Source: Peptostreptococcus porci
Lineage (GTDB): Bacteria; Bacillota; Clostridia; Peptostreptococcales; Peptostreptococcaceae
Direction of reading: 5' to 3'
DNA length: 64,000 nt
Assembly (NCBI RefSeq): GCF_009695815.1
Contig: NZ_VUNE01000001.1
Span: 372,001 to 436,000, forward strand
The notes beneath the pieces were generated by a model. The model did no database searches, was not told where the DNA came from, and saw only the letters and a program-made list of their open reading frames with translations. Position 1 is the stretch's first letter. Each line of letters opens with the position of its first letter. Shown here piece by piece: positions 28,423-37,454 of this stretch. The position numbers were made by a program, and so were the translations under genes.

Positions 28423-29286
28423 ATGTGCAGCGGCAATATTAGAAAGGAAATAGATGACTTCGTTTATTATTGTAATGAAAATTATAATAAGGATAAAAAG
28501 GAAGAGTTTGAGCACATACTTGTAGAAGATATTAATGACAGGAAAGACAGAATTTTATTGTGGGAGGCACAGAATGGTAATGATGTTGCTAAGGAATACT
28601 TTATTTTGGACAAGATGGATTACGTAAGAATATTGACTAGCCGTGATTCTGATATTATCGCTTTTAAATCAAGAGGATTAGACGATGACGATTTATTTCA
28701 GACAGGTATTATTGGGGTTTTAGATACGATTAAAAAGTATGATTTTAGAACAAATGTAAAAGTAAGTACATATTTAACAAATAATGTAAAGTTTAGTATC
28801 AGAAATATGTATAGGCAATATGGTCTAATCTCAATATCTAGAGAAGCCGGATCTATATATAAAAGATGTAGCGAAAAAATTAGTTTGATAGGAGATTATA
28901 TCACTAAAGACGATATTGAGAATTTATCGAGAGAAATTCATGTTGATGCGAAAAAAATTGAGTTTAGTATAAATGCAGTAAAAAGCAGGAGTAATATCTG
29001 CACTATAAATATTGATGGTTCAATTGAGTGCGATGTTTCAGCCTATGAAAAATACAACATGAAAACTTATAGAGACTATCTTGAAAAAATGGATGATTAT
29101 TATGAATATATTTCGATTATCCAAGAAATGAAGAAGCTATCGAAAAAAGAATACAATATTATCAAAGGTATTTATATTGACGATAGAACGCAAAAAGATT
29201 TGTCGGAGGAATTAAACATCTCCGTTCCAGCTGTTGGAAAAATTAAAAAAAGAGCCATTGAAAAAATGAAAAGAGGGTTATTGTAG
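28423..29286 (+). CDS. Sigma-70 family alternative sigma factor
   Basis: A 287-residue protein. A helical N-terminal section of about 70 residues with no clear family precedes sigma region 2 (ARNxDLFQ-like stretch GLDDDDLFQTGIIGVLDTI, then STYLTNNVKFSIRNMYRQYG). A region 3-like linker and region 4 (KEYNIIKGIYIDDRTQKDLSEEL, recognition helix SVPAVGKIKKRAIEKM) follow. It resembles sporulation/stress sigma factors of the SigF/SigB group in its DNA-binding parts. No anti-sigma gene adjoins it. ATG 28423 is chosen because GGAGGG lies 11 bases upstream; an ATG at 28402 is in frame. Targets are unknown. Confidence 0.85.
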   Translation: MCSGNIRKEIDDFVYYCNENYNKDKKEEFEHILVEDINDRKDRILLWEAQNGNDVAKEYFILDKMDYVRILTSRDSDIIAFKSRGLDDDDLFQTGIIGVLDTIKKYDFRTNVKVSTYLTNNVKFSIRNMYRQYGLISISREAGSIYKRCSEKISLIGDYITKDDIENLSREIHVDAKKIEFSINAVKSRSNICTINIDGSIECDVSAYEKYNMKTYRDYLEKMDDYYEYISIIQEMKKLSKKEYNIIKGIYIDDRTQKDLSEELNISVPAVGKIKKRAIEKMKRGLL

Positions 29287-29351
29287 AAATTCATGAACAC
29301 AAAAATTATTAATTATATTTGAAAATATGAGAAATTTTTGTCGTAATGTGT

Positions 29352-29400
29352 AGATCTCCAAGAGTTAGAGTAGAAACTAACGGTTTGGGGATCTTTTTTT
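29352..29400 (+). terminator. Terminator after the sigma-factor gene
   Basis: A stem of agatctcc with ggggatct plus inner pairs agttag and ctaac, followed by seven Ts. Confidence 0.8.
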
Positions 29401-29498
29401 CTGAAAAACTTTTCATTAAGTGTAACATATGTGTTGACAACTGAGAAGCTGACGTTATCTGTTTTAACAGCTTGATAGATTTTATACTTGTAATGTGT

Positions 29499-29504
29499 TA
29501 TAAT
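29499..29504 (+). promoter_or_regulatory. Extended -10 promoter of the AEC transporter gene
   Basis: TGT directly precedes TATAAT, 33 bases before the TTG start. An inverted repeat (aagctg ... cagctt, 29447-29474) lies upstream and could be an operator. Confidence 0.5.
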
Positions 29505-29536
29505 AAATGTATCTACGGAAAAGGGGGCATGTATAA

Positions 29537-30463
29537 TTGCAAATTGTTTTTACAAACGTATTGATATTATTTATTTTACTATTTATTGGATACATATTGG
29601 GTGCTAGGAAGGTTATTGCACATTCGTCGATAAACGACTTCACTAATTTGTTGGTTGATGTGAGTATTCCATGTACCATCGTTGTTTCAATGATTAGACC
29701 CTTTAGTTCGGAGTTGATAGGAGATGCTACAAAAGTAATACTACTGGCATTTGTTTTCCATATTGTTATGGCAAATTTTGCATATTTTCTTACAAGAATT
29801 TTTAAGGTAGATAAAAAGAAAGTGGGTAGTTGGATTTTTGCAATAGTGTTTTCAAACAATGGATTTATTGGATATCCATTAATGTATTCATTGTATGGTA
29901 ATGATGGTTTATTCATTATGGTAATGGCTAATATTGTTCAGAACTTATTGATATTTTCATTAGGAATAAAGCTAATTACATTAAATTATAATCTAAAGGA
30001 TAAGGTTAATTTTAGAAACGTGATATTCACAAGACAAAACTTTGCTGTGGTAATTGGATTGCTTATTTATTTTACCCAATTCAAGATTCCAAAGCCGGCA
30101 TTTGATTTATTGAATTACGTTTCAAGCCTAACTGTTCCGCTTTCGATGATAATAGTGGGGCTTTCCCTATCTAAATACGATTTTAAAGAGATGTTTACAG
30201 ATAGAGAAGCATATAGATTGACTTTTGTAAGAATGATTGCGATACCAATTTTTTTACTTTTTTTGATAAAAATATTTAAGATTGATGTCAATTCCAACTT
30301 GCCGTATGCTATAATGTTTTATACAGCGGTACTTCCTAGCCCAGCTTTTACAACTATTATGGCTGAGAGGTATAACACGAGTGTTGGATTTTCTTCAAAA
30401 TGTGTTTTTATCACAACCATATTGAGTGTATTGACAGTGCCGATTTTTGCAGGACTGCTTTGA
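29537..30463 (+). CDS. AEC (auxin efflux carrier) family transporter
   Basis: A 308-residue membrane protein with ten helices in the two five-helix halves of the AEC family. Family features include FSNNGFIGYPLMYSLYGNDG in the middle and PSPAFTTIMAERY near the end. Bacterial AEC proteins export or exchange small organic acids such as malate; the substrate here is unknown. The TTG start at 29537 follows AAAAGGGGG. An Rrf2 regulator gene starts 18 bases after the stop and may control it. Confidence 0.88.
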   Translation: MQIVFTNVLILFILLFIGYILGARKVIAHSSINDFTNLLVDVSIPCTIVVSMIRPFSSELIGDATKVILLAFVFHIVMANFAYFLTRIFKVDKKKVGSWIFAIVFSNNGFIGYPLMYSLYGNDGLFIMVMANIVQNLLIFSLGIKLITLNYNLKDKVNFRNVIFTRQNFAVVIGLLIYFTQFKIPKPAFDLLNYVSSLTVPLSMIIVGLSLSKYDFKEMFTDREAYRLTFVRMIAIPIFLLFLIKIFKIDVNSNLPYAIMFYTAVLPSPAFTTIMAERYNTSVGFSSKCVFITTILSVLTVPIFAGLL

Positions 30464-30481
30464 TTTTTTAGGAGGTAAATT

Positions 30482-30922
30482 ATGAGTGAGTTTATTATTG
30501 CTCTACATGCTTTGGTATGTTTGGCACATGATGGATGTTCAAGATCCAGTGAGGAATTGTCTGCAAATTTATGCACAAATCCTGTTAGAATCAGAAAGGT
30601 AATGTCAAAATGCAAGAAAATTGGTCTGGTAAAAACAAAGGCTGGTGTAAATGGAGGCTATATTATTTCAAAATCTGGGAAAGAAATTACATTGAGAGAT
30701 ATATATGATGCAGTTAATATACCATTGATTGATACTAGATGGCATTCTGGAGATATTAGCTCAGAATGTATAATTGCAAGTGGAATGGGTGAATATGTTA
30801 CAGAATTATTTTCATTACTAAACGATAAGGTACTCGTTGTTCTTGGTGAAATAACATTAGAAGATGTAGAGCATAGATTAATGAGCATCAAAGAAAGAAA
30901 GCAATTGGAAATATGCAAATAG
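30482..30922 (+). CDS. Rrf2 family transcriptional regulator
   Basis: A 146-residue regulator with an N-terminal winged helix: LHALVCLAHDG, LSANLCTNPVRIRKVMSKCK and GLVKTKAGVNGGYIISK, the conserved Rrf2 wing. Rrf2 proteins often bind an Fe-S cluster through three Cys in the middle; here that region has a single Cys (SSECII), so it is likely a cluster-less member. It is in an apparent operon with the AEC transporter. The preceding Shine-Dalgarno is AGGAGG, eight bases from the ATG. Confidence 0.88.
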   Translation: MSEFIIALHALVCLAHDGCSRSSEELSANLCTNPVRIRKVMSKCKKIGLVKTKAGVNGGYIISKSGKEITLRDIYDAVNIPLIDTRWHSGDISSECIIASGMGEYVTELFSLLNDKVLVVLGEITLEDVEHRLMSIKERKQLEICK

Positions 30923-31018
30923 TTATTGGCGATTGAATAGCGTACTACTACTAACTAATTTTTAGTTAAGGTATATATTATAGAATTTTAAGGTATAAAA
31001 TTTGAAAGGAGGAAATAC

Positions 31019-32887
31019 ATGGTATCTAAGAATAAGATGAAGACGAAGTATACTTTTAAAGGTAGCAAGACCGAAAATAAGTATTCGAATATATTTCAAG
31101 ATTTAATAGATAAACAAGGTGTTTTCAACGAAAATAGTCTAAAAAAGATACATAAATCAGACTTAGAGACAACGGAAGAGCAGAGCTTAGAGGATAAGTT
31201 TTCAATAAAAACAGTAACGCCGGAGGAAGCCAAAGAAAATTCATTGAAAAGAAGACAGGCATCAATGAATGAGCAAATAATTGCGACTAGAAAGTCTTCG
31301 CCGGTTGTTTCAAACAAAATAACTCCTGATTTTGACAGGGTGAAAAGTATTGAAAAGTTAAAAAGAGAGAAGAGAGAGTCAAAGCTTGATGATGACGGTT
31401 CTTCTGGTGTTGATTTGGAAAATCTGGATAATCAAAATACAATAGAATTTGATTCTCTGGGGGATATTACTGATGTAGAGCAACTATTGAACAATAGGAA
31501 TACTATTAGAGAGGTTGCAAGAGAAAGAGCTGCAATGGATAAATCAAATGTCGAGATTTATAAGGAATATTCCGATTTTGAAAGAAGCTCATACTATGAC
31601 AATGACAAAAAGACTCAAAAATTTGATGCTGTTAGTGATCATGCAGTAACCTATGAGGAAGAAATAAAAAAGAGAGAAGGCGAAATCGAAGAGCTGATCA
31701 GATTAATGAAAAGTGGAGAAAAGCCAGGCAAGACTTCTAGAGTTTCAAGAAAAGCCTTAAAGAATTCGAAAAAAGAAAACGATAAAAAACTTGAAGAAAA
31801 AGCTCTGAAAAACGAATCTCTTATTAAGGGGGCTAGTTTCAGAAATGATGTGTATAAAAAGAATAGTCAAAAAAACGAACCTAGAATTAACTTCAAAAAG
31901 ATGGGGCTTGTGTTGGTGGTGGCTTTATTGATTATTTTATTTATTGCGGCTGCGATAGATAAGTTTTTTTCTAACAAGAATGAAATTTCAAAAAGCACTA
32001 CAACTACAAAAACGACAACGACATCTTCTGATTCAACAAAGACAGCAGACAAATCGAAGACAGCTTCTTCAGAAACCAAAGAAGAAAAAATCAAGAAGAT
32101 TGAAGCCATTAGACCAAAGCTTAGTATAAATGAAGCAGAAAGGCTGGATTATATTATCGAAAATATAGATAGCTATCCTAATGAATTTATCAATTTGTTG
32201 GCTAGAAATCCTGAAACTGTTGATTATGTATATAGTTATAAAGATAAAGATAAGTATAATAACAAGGCACTATCAAGCAATATAAGCTCAAGCTATTATG
32301 TCGATGGGTCAGTTCCACTATTCCTACAATGGGATAGAAGATGGGGTTATAGACAATATGGAAAAGAAATGATAGGTCTATCTGGCTGTGGACCTACATC
32401 ATTGGCAATGGTAATAAGACATTTTGATAGCTCATCAGGTGTCAACCCATATGATGTGGCAAAATATAGTCAGGAAAGCGGATATGTATCCGATGACAAT
32501 TACACTAGCTGGTCATTATTTGAGAAAGGTCTATCCAAATATGGTTTGACATCTAAGGATATAGTACCTGTTGAGGCAAAGATGAAGAAGGCTTTGGATG
32601 ATGGACAGATTTTAATAGTTAGTGTGAATCCAGGTATATTTACAGAGAGAGGTCATATTATTGTTATTAAAGGATATAACAAAAATGGTGATTTCTTGAT
32701 AAATGATCCGAATAGTATAGTCAACACGAATAAATCTTGGTCATTTGATGAGTTGAAGGATCAAATTAGGAAAATTTGGGGAGTAAGCTCAACATCTTCA
32801 AATTCAAAAGAAGAGAGTAAGTCAAATGAAACGACGAGCAGTAGTAGCTCTTCAGAGGATCCAAGTATAATACAGGATATTAATTAA
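31019..32887 (+). CDS. Membrane-anchored C39-like peptidase with long cytoplasmic region
   Basis: A 622-residue protein. The first 295 or so residues are strongly charged, Lys/Glu/Ser-rich and without hydrophobic segments, so probably cytoplasmic and disordered. One membrane helix follows (about 297-317, GLVLVVALLIILFIAAAI), then an exported Ser/Thr-rich linker and a C39_2-like papain-fold domain (about 425-600). It has Cys in LSGCGPTSLAMVI, His in ERGHIIVIKGY and Asp in FLINDPNS. A Ser-rich tail ends it. There is no ABC transporter next to it, so it is not a bacteriocin leader-peptidase system; a cell-surface role is more likely. GGAGG lies eight bases before the ATG. Confidence 0.82.
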   Translation: MVSKNKMKTKYTFKGSKTENKYSNIFQDLIDKQGVFNENSLKKIHKSDLETTEEQSLEDKFSIKTVTPEEAKENSLKRRQASMNEQIIATRKSSPVVSNKITPDFDRVKSIEKLKREKRESKLDDDGSSGVDLENLDNQNTIEFDSLGDITDVEQLLNNRNTIREVARERAAMDKSNVEIYKEYSDFERSSYYDNDKKTQKFDAVSDHAVTYEEEIKKREGEIEELIRLMKSGEKPGKTSRVSRKALKNSKKENDKKLEEKALKNESLIKGASFRNDVYKKNSQKNEPRINFKKMGLVLVVALLIILFIAAAIDKFFSNKNEISKSTTTTKTTTTSSDSTKTADKSKTASSETKEEKIKKIEAIRPKLSINEAERLDYIIENIDSYPNEFINLLARNPETVDYVYSYKDKDKYNNKALSSNISSSYYVDGSVPLFLQWDRRWGYRQYGKEMIGLSGCGPTSLAMVIRHFDSSSGVNPYDVAKYSQESGYVSDDNYTSWSLFEKGLSKYGLTSKDIVPVEAKMKKALDDGQILIVSVNPGIFTERGHIIVIKGYNKNGDFLINDPNSIVNTNKSWSFDELKDQIRKIWGVSSTSSNSKEESKSNETTSSSSSSEDPSIIQDIN

Positions 32888-32911
32888 ATTTAGTTCCTAA
32901 AATATTATCAT

Positions 32912-32980
32912 AAAAAATTGGCGTTGATGGTTTTTGATTTCATCGAAAGTTGATATTCAAAAACCACTGGCGCCAATTTT
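32912..32980. terminator. Bidirectional terminator between convergent genes
   Basis: A long stem (aaaaattggcg ... cgccaattttt with inner ggtttttga and tcaaaaacc) lies between the rightward C39-like gene and the leftward aspartokinase gene, with A and T runs on opposite sides. Confidence 0.85.
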
Positions 32981-32982
32981 TA

Positions 32983-34200
32983 TTAGTCTATCAAATCAAA
33001 TTCTTCGGCTAGCTCCCTTACTGCTTTTTCGCATTGATCTGAGTTTACAATAACCGAAATAGTTATCTCAGAGGTACTTATCATATCGATATTTATACCT
33101 GCTTTTCCAAGTGTTCCAAACATTCTAGAAGCAATATTTGAATGAGTCATCATACCTGCACCGACAATGCTTACTTTTGCCAAGTTTTCAGTAATAACAA
33201 CATCTCTCGCACCGACATCATTAGAAATTTTTTCCAAAATAGCCTTTGCTTCTCTTGCATCATCAAGTGAACATGTAAAAGCTATATCATTTTGATTTTC
33301 AGTCTGAGCACTTTGAACAATCATCTGAATACCTATATTTGCAAGTGCTAATTCCTTGAATATTCTTGCAGCTACACCAGGTTTATCTGGTACTCCAAAA
33401 ACAACTACCTTTGCTATATTAAAATCGTGGGCAATGCCAGTAATTACTCCATTATGCTCCATTGATGATACCTCCTTTTTAACAACTGTACCAATATTAT
33501 GGTTGAAACTTGATCTTACATGGATTGTAACATTATGTGATTTTCCGACCTCAACCGATCTAGAATGTAAAACCTTGGCACCTAAATTCGCCAATTCCAG
33601 CATTTCGTCATAAGAAACGGCTGAAAGCTTCTTTATATTTGGTACAATTCTAGGATCGCAAGCATATACACCATCTACATCTGTAAATATTTCGCACAAA
33701 TCTGCATTTAGAGCTGCTGCGATTGAAACTGCTGATGTGTCAGAGCCACCTCTTCCAAGAGTGGCAATGTCATGGTTTTCTGTGACACCTTGAAAACCAG
33801 CGACAATTATTATATTATCATTTTTCAATTCATCTAAAAGTCTATCTGAAACTATTTCTGTAATCATTGCCTTGCTATGAGTCGAATCTGTTTTAATTCC
33901 AGCTTGTGGACCAGATAAAGAAAGTGCTTTTTCTCCAAGGTTGTCAATTGCCATTGCTAGCAAGGACATGGAAATTTGCTCCCCAGTAGCCAGCAATTGA
34001 TCCATTTCTCTCTTTGATGGATTTTCGTTTATTTCTTTTGCCAGCTTGATTAGATTATCGGTGGTTTTACCCATTGCGGATACTATCGCTACTACCTGAT
34101 TTCCTTCTTTTTTTGTAGAAACAATTCGGTTGGCAACTCGCATAATTTTCTCAGTATCTGCTAACGAACTTCCACCGTATTTTTGAACTATGATACTCAA
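32983..34200 (-). CDS. lysC: Aspartate kinase
   Basis: A 405-residue cytoplasmic enzyme that phosphorylates aspartate, the first step to lysine, threonine, methionine and diaminopimelate. The kinase domain opens with IIVQKYGGSSLADTEKI, has LATGEQISMSLLAMAI and GFQGVTENHDIATLGRGGSDTSA, and is followed by two ACT domains (about residues 270-405) for feedback control. The TTG start at 34200 is chosen because GAGGTGA lies seven bases upstream and the protein then begins exactly at the usual family start. The gene is not next to other lysine genes. Confidence 0.92.
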   Translation of the reverse strand: MSIIVQKYGGSSLADTEKIMRVANRIVSTKKEGNQVVAIVSAMGKTTDNLIKLAKEINENPSKREMDQLLATGEQISMSLLAMAIDNLGEKALSLSGPQAGIKTDSTHSKAMITEIVSDRLLDELKNDNIIIVAGFQGVTENHDIATLGRGGSDTSAVSIAAALNADLCEIFTDVDGVYACDPRIVPNIKKLSAVSYDEMLELANLGAKVLHSRSVEVGKSHNVTIHVRSSFNHNIGTVVKKEVSSMEHNGVITGIAHDFNIAKVVVFGVPDKPGVAARIFKELALANIGIQMIVQSAQTENQNDIAFTCSLDDAREAKAILEKISNDVGARDVVITENLAKVSIVGAGMMTHSNIASRMFGTLGKAGINIDMISTSEITISVIVNSDQCEKAVRELAEEFDLID

Positions 34201-34365
34201 TAAAATCACCTCACTAAAATAGTATAATCTATTCAATCTGAATTCTTTCACACGAATATTAAAAATGATCAAGTCAAACAAAATACAAATATCTGCAAAA
34301 AGCTGTATGAATTGAAAAATTTTCAATAGTTGGGAAAATATTTGCTAAAAGAATAGTTATAGAAC

Positions 34366-34394
34366 ATTATAATAAATTTACTAGGTATTGTAAA
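34366..34394 (-). promoter_or_regulatory. Promoter of lysC
   Basis: On the minus strand TTTACA (34394-34389), a 17-base spacer and TATAAT (34371-34366) lie about 165 bases before the TTG start. The -35 box overlaps the small inverted repeat aggtattgtaaatacct. Confidence 0.65.
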
Positions 34395-34494
34395 TACCTA
34401 TATTCTAAAAAAACACTAGCAATCTACTACCTTTCTGCTTTTATTTTACTATAAAAGATTGTAATAATAATTGAAAATATTTTTCAATTGTGTT

Positions 34495-34557
34495 GACAAA
34501 AAATTAAAAACTGAATATAATGATATTAGATAGTTATTGAGAATAAAAATCAATAAC
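34495..34557 (+). promoter_or_regulatory. Promoter and probable Fur box of the DUF3793-flavodoxin operon
   Basis: TTGACA (34495-34500) and TATAAT (34516-34521), 15 bases apart. Just downstream, 34536-34554 reads attgagaataaaaatcaat, which matches the 19-bp Fur consensus attgataatgattatcaat at 15 positions and is centred in an 8-bp inverted repeat (gttattga ... tcaataac). Its place over the transcript start fits repression by Fur when iron is present. Confidence 0.65.
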
Positions 34558-34578
34558 TTTGTGGAGGTGATATTTTCT

Positions 34579-35163
34579 ATGTTAAATTCTAAATTCGAAA
34601 AGATGCTTGCAAATTTCTGTTCGCCTGTTTTATTGGGGAAAAAAGTATCTAACTTGGTTTCGATAATTAAATCAGAGATACCTGAGATATCAATAGTATT
34701 GGAGCAGTATAATTCACAATTTAATAGATATGATTTGTATTTTAAAAATATTTGTGAATGCGAGAATAGGGTGCTGATTTTTGTTTATAAGAAATCGTTG
34801 CTAGAAAAGCATTTTTTGGATAAAGAAGTTGGAAGATTGCTAGTTGAGTTTGGATATTCGACTGACCGTACTTTAGAGGACAATTTGTCAATATTAGAGA
34901 AGCGAATGATAAACAGTGCGTTTCCGCATGAAATCGGGCTTTTTTTGGGATATCCAATAAATGATGTGATGGGCTTTATCGATAATAAAGGACAAAATTA
35001 TAAGTACTGTGGATATTGGAAAGTCTACAAAAATGTTGAAAAGACGAAGCGAATCTTCAAATCATATGATAATATGAAAAGTATTATTAATAAAAGACTT
35101 GATTGTGGAGAATGTATAGAAAATATTTTAATCCGAACAAAAAATAATTTACAGATTGCATAG
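34579..35163 (+). CDS. DUF3793 family protein
   Basis: A 194-residue cytoplasmic protein of the clostridial DUF3793 family: CSPVLLGKKVSNLVSI near the N-terminus, then FPHEIGLFLGYPINDVMGFI and YCGYWKVYKN, which are the best conserved parts. Its function is unknown, but it is very often next to a flavodoxin, as here (14-base gap). ATG 34579 follows GGAGGTGA by eight bases. A probable Fur box in the promoter suggests expression in low iron, which fits a flavodoxin replacing ferredoxin. Confidence 0.85.
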   Translation: MLNSKFEKMLANFCSPVLLGKKVSNLVSIIKSEIPEISIVLEQYNSQFNRYDLYFKNICECENRVLIFVYKKSLLEKHFLDKEVGRLLVEFGYSTDRTLEDNLSILEKRMINSAFPHEIGLFLGYPINDVMGFIDNKGQNYKYCGYWKVYKNVEKTKRIFKSYDNMKSIINKRLDCGECIENILIRTKNNLQIA

Positions 35164-35177
35164 GTGGAGGTTAAATC

Positions 35178-35606
35178 ATGAAAAAAGTTGGAGTATTTTA
35201 TTGGAGTGGAACAGGAAACACAGAGAAAATGGCAGAAGCTATAGGTGTAGGCTTGGGAAATGCTGGAGTAGAGTTTGATCTAGTCAATATTTCGAGTGAT
35301 TCAAAAAGCATATCTGATTATGAAATGCTTATGTTTGGTTGCCCTTCAATGGGAATGGAAGTTCTTGAGGAAGCAGAATTTGAGCCGTTTTTTGAAGAAG
35401 CCGAAAAATCTATTTCAGGAAAGAAAGTTGCCTTATTTGGATCATACGGATGGGGTGATGGTGAATGGATGAGAAATTGGCAAGACAGAGTCAATGATGC
35501 AGGTGCCGACTTGTTTGATGATGAAGGCTTAATAGTTAATGAAACTCCAGATGACGCTGCGATAAAAAAATGCGAAGAATTTGGTAGCAAGTTCGCACAG
35601 TATTAA
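35178..35606 (+). CDS. Flavodoxin
   Basis: A 142-residue FMN electron carrier. The FMN-phosphate loop is WSGTGNTEKMAEAI (residues 9-22), and the flavin-stacking loops are near FGCPSMGMEVLEE and FGSYGWGDGEWM. The length fits short-chain flavodoxins. It is probably made with the preceding DUF3793 protein under iron control and takes over low-potential electron transfer from ferredoxin. Confidence 0.94.
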   Translation: MKKVGVFYWSGTGNTEKMAEAIGVGLGNAGVEFDLVNISSDSKSISDYEMLMFGCPSMGMEVLEEAEFEPFFEEAEKSISGKKVALFGSYGWGDGEWMRNWQDRVNDAGADLFDDEGLIVNETPDDAAIKKCEEFGSKFAQY

Positions 35607-35655
35607 ATATATATAAGATAAAAATGGGGCTGACTTATAAGAGTCCCAAATAGAA

Positions 35656-35701
35656 GGTATACCCACATTCTCTATATATGGAAATGAATGTAGGGTATGC
35701 C
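35656..35701. repeat. Interspersed palindromic repeat, copy 2
   Basis: A 46-bp palindrome (ggtatacccacattc ... gaatgtagggtatgcc) nearly identical, in reverse orientation, to 13752-13798. It follows the flavodoxin stop and ends in a T run, so it can terminate transcription. Confidence 0.8.
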
Positions 35702-35742
35702 TTTTTGTTTGTTTTGTCGCTTACATTACAATTTTATGCAAA

Positions 35743-35775
35743 AAATTACCGTAGATAAAACCTACGGCAATTTAG
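35743..35775. terminator. Second hairpin downstream of flavodoxin
   Basis: aaattaccgtag pairs with ctacggcaattt (one mismatch), with an A run on the left and Ts shortly after on the right. Confidence 0.6.
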
Positions 35776-35814
35776 TTTTTTTGAGATAGCACTTTTTTAG
35801 AAATAATTTGGCAA

Positions 35815-35946
35815 TTATACTTCATCTATGTCATCATCAATGTATTCCAGTATATCACCAGGTTGGCAATTGAGAGCTTTGCATATATCGTTCAAAGTCG
35901 AAAATCTTATTGCTTTTGCTTTGCCAGTTTTTAGTATAGACAAATT
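35815..35946 (-). pseudogene. Truncated YozG-like XRE regulator
   Basis: A 43-codon C-terminal piece of a small helix-turn-helix regulator: NLSILKTGKAKAIRFSTL, then CKALNCQPGDILEYI and an acidic tail. This is the recognition-helix half of YozG-type Cro/CI proteins. Directly before the Asn is a stop codon, and the N-terminal 25-30 residues are absent. The break lies about 35 bases from the candidate left attachment core of the mobile element. The missing half was not found beyond the right end, so the loss may be from deletion as well as insertion. Confidence 0.7.
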
Positions 35947-35979
35947 CTAATTTATCTATTCAATACTCTATAAACCTTG

Positions 35980-35990
35980 TATTTTCAAGG
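35980..35990 (+). repeat. Candidate attachment core, left end
   Basis: tattttcaagg, identical to 42457-42467. It is framed as ccttg-tatttt-caagg, an inverted-arm core with a six-base middle, the usual form for Tn916-like integrases. Confidence 0.45.
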
Positions 35991-36035
35991 CATATCGCCT
36001 ATTAAATGTTCAAACCTTATGTATTCTCCCTTGTT

Positions 36036-36050
36036 TTTGCCCTTATGAGC
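36036..36050 (+). repeat. Candidate integrase arm-binding repeat, left end
   Basis: tttgcccttatgagc occurs here and, in the same orientation, at 42372-42386. It lies just inside the element and close to the integrase stop. AP2-domain integrases bind such arm repeats. Confidence 0.6.
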
Positions 36051-36068
36051 CGAAACAAGGGAAATTTT

Positions 36069-37367
36069 TTATTCTCCGCCGATTACCTTATCCAGCAGTC
36101 TTGCGGAAGTACGCTTCGCTTCCCTTGTAGCGTGAGCGTAAATGTTCATTGTGGTACTGACATCAGCGTGTCCGAGAAGTTCCTGCACATCTTTCGGGGC
36201 AGCTCCATTTGAAAGCAGATTGCTTGTATAGGTGTGTCTGAGCATATGGAAGTGGAAATCCTCCAATCCCTCCACCTTTTTTCTCGCTGTCCTGCATATA
36301 ATCCCCACCGTACTCGGTGCTTCAAATGCTCCGTCAGGTCTAAGGCAGACAAAGGATAGTTCCTTGTACCCTGCTGGGACTTCCTCCGACCTCGACAGAC
36401 TGTAAACCTCATAATAGGTGCGGTCTTTTTCTTTAACCTCCAAATAGTAATTAAGGCTATACAGTTCCCCGTATCGGAAACGGTTTTTATGCTGTTCTGC
36501 TTTCGCAGCTTTCAGGATTGCGGCAAGCGTATCGCAAAAGTCCACGGTACGGATTTTTTTACGCTTTGTTGCCCCTATTTCTGTTCTGTGCCTTGCCCCG
36601 TTGTAACGCATACTGCGGCGTACTGTCAGGTATTGTTCTTCAAGGTTGATGTCCTGCCAAGTCAGACCACATACCTCTCCAATACGCAAGCCTGAATAAT
36701 AGGCTATCTGTATAGGCAGAAGTGCAGGATTGTTTTTCTTTTTCAGAAAGTCCTCTAACCTCTGATACTGTTCGTAGCTGGGCGTTGGTGTGGAAGTTGT
36801 TTCTCCGTCCTCGTCCGAGAACAGTTCGTATTCTTCTTTCTTTCCTCGCCATACCACATACTGCATCGGGTTAAAGGTTATCAGCCTTTTCGGGAATACT
36901 GCAAAATGGAACGCCCCTTGTAAAACAGCCGAAAACAATCGGAGATACCCTTTGCTGAGTGCTTTTGCGGTTGTTCCGTCAGGATTTGTACCACCAAAGC
37001 TGAGAAAATCTATATATGCCTGTAAATGGTCGGCGGTTACGGTTTTCAGCTTTCGGTTTCCTATCGGGTGCTGTTTGATACGATTGACCGTTCCTTGATA
37101 GGACATTACCGTACCATTGCTGAGATTGCCGGGTTTCAGTTCTTCCTCCACCCACAGATCGAGCAGCATACCAACCGTGATGTTTTCAGACTTCGCAACG
37201 AATTTCTTTTCCTCATAGTCAGCGATTGCTTTTCTGAGCAGGGCTTCTGTTTCAGACTTGCTTTCTGTTCCCACAAACTCTTTCTGTACTTTTCTGCCGC
37301 TTTCATCTTCGATGTAGAAGCGTGCGTACCACTTTTTACCTTTTTTTCTTACAGAACCTTTTGCCAT
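36069..37367 (-). CDS. int: Tyrosine recombinase/integrase of the IME
   Basis: A 432-residue site-specific recombinase. The N-terminal AP2-like arm-binding domain ([19 protein letters not shown], residues 3-21) is followed by a core-binding domain and a catalytic domain with Arg in [15 protein letters not shown], His-x-x-Arg in [12 protein letters not shown], His in [10 protein letters not shown] and the nucleophile Tyr in MNIYAHA. This is the Tn916-Int type. ATG 37367 follows AAGGGGAAA. It lies at the left end of the element, next to one attachment core, and is preceded by the repressor gene. Confidence 0.93.
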   Translation of the reverse strand: MAKGSVRKKGKKWYARFYIEDESGRKVQKEFVGTESKSETEALLRKAIADYEEKKFVAKSENITVGMLLDLWVEEELKPGNLSNGTVMSYQGTVNRIKQHPIGNRKLKTVTADHLQAYIDFLSFGGTNPDGTTAKALSKGYLRLFSAVLQGAFHFAVFPKRLITFNPMQYVVWRGKKEEYELFSDEDGETTSTPTPSYEQYQRLEDFLKKKNNPALLPIQIAYYSGLRIGEVCGLTWQDINLEEQYLTVRRSMRYNGARHRTEIGATKRKKIRTVDFCDTLAAILKAAKAEQHKNRFRYGELYSLNYYLEVKEKDRTYYEVYSLSRSEEVPAGYKELSFVCLRPDGAFEAPSTVGIICRTARKKVEGLEDFHFHMLRHTYTSNLLSNGAAPKDVQELLGHADVSTTMNIYAHATREAKRTSARLLDKVIGGE

Positions 37368-37454
37368 AGACAAATTTCCCCTTTCTATCCGTGGCAATCG
37401 GGACTGTGACATATGGTGTGCGTAAAGTAATAAGGTTACTTATGTCGATGAGTG

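Noticed and set aside
31019-32887. Bacteriocin ABC transporter/peptidase
   Set aside because: The C39-like domain is C-terminal after a single helix; there is no ABC domain, six-helix region or precursor peptide nearby.
34201-34360. Lysine riboswitch in the lysC leader
   Set aside because: The leader is about 160 bases and shows no recognisable L-box core or terminator/antiterminator pair.
36006-37098. Plus-strand frames over the integrase
   Set aside because: Mirror frames of a GC-richer gene; no Shine-Dalgarno site or recognisable domain.
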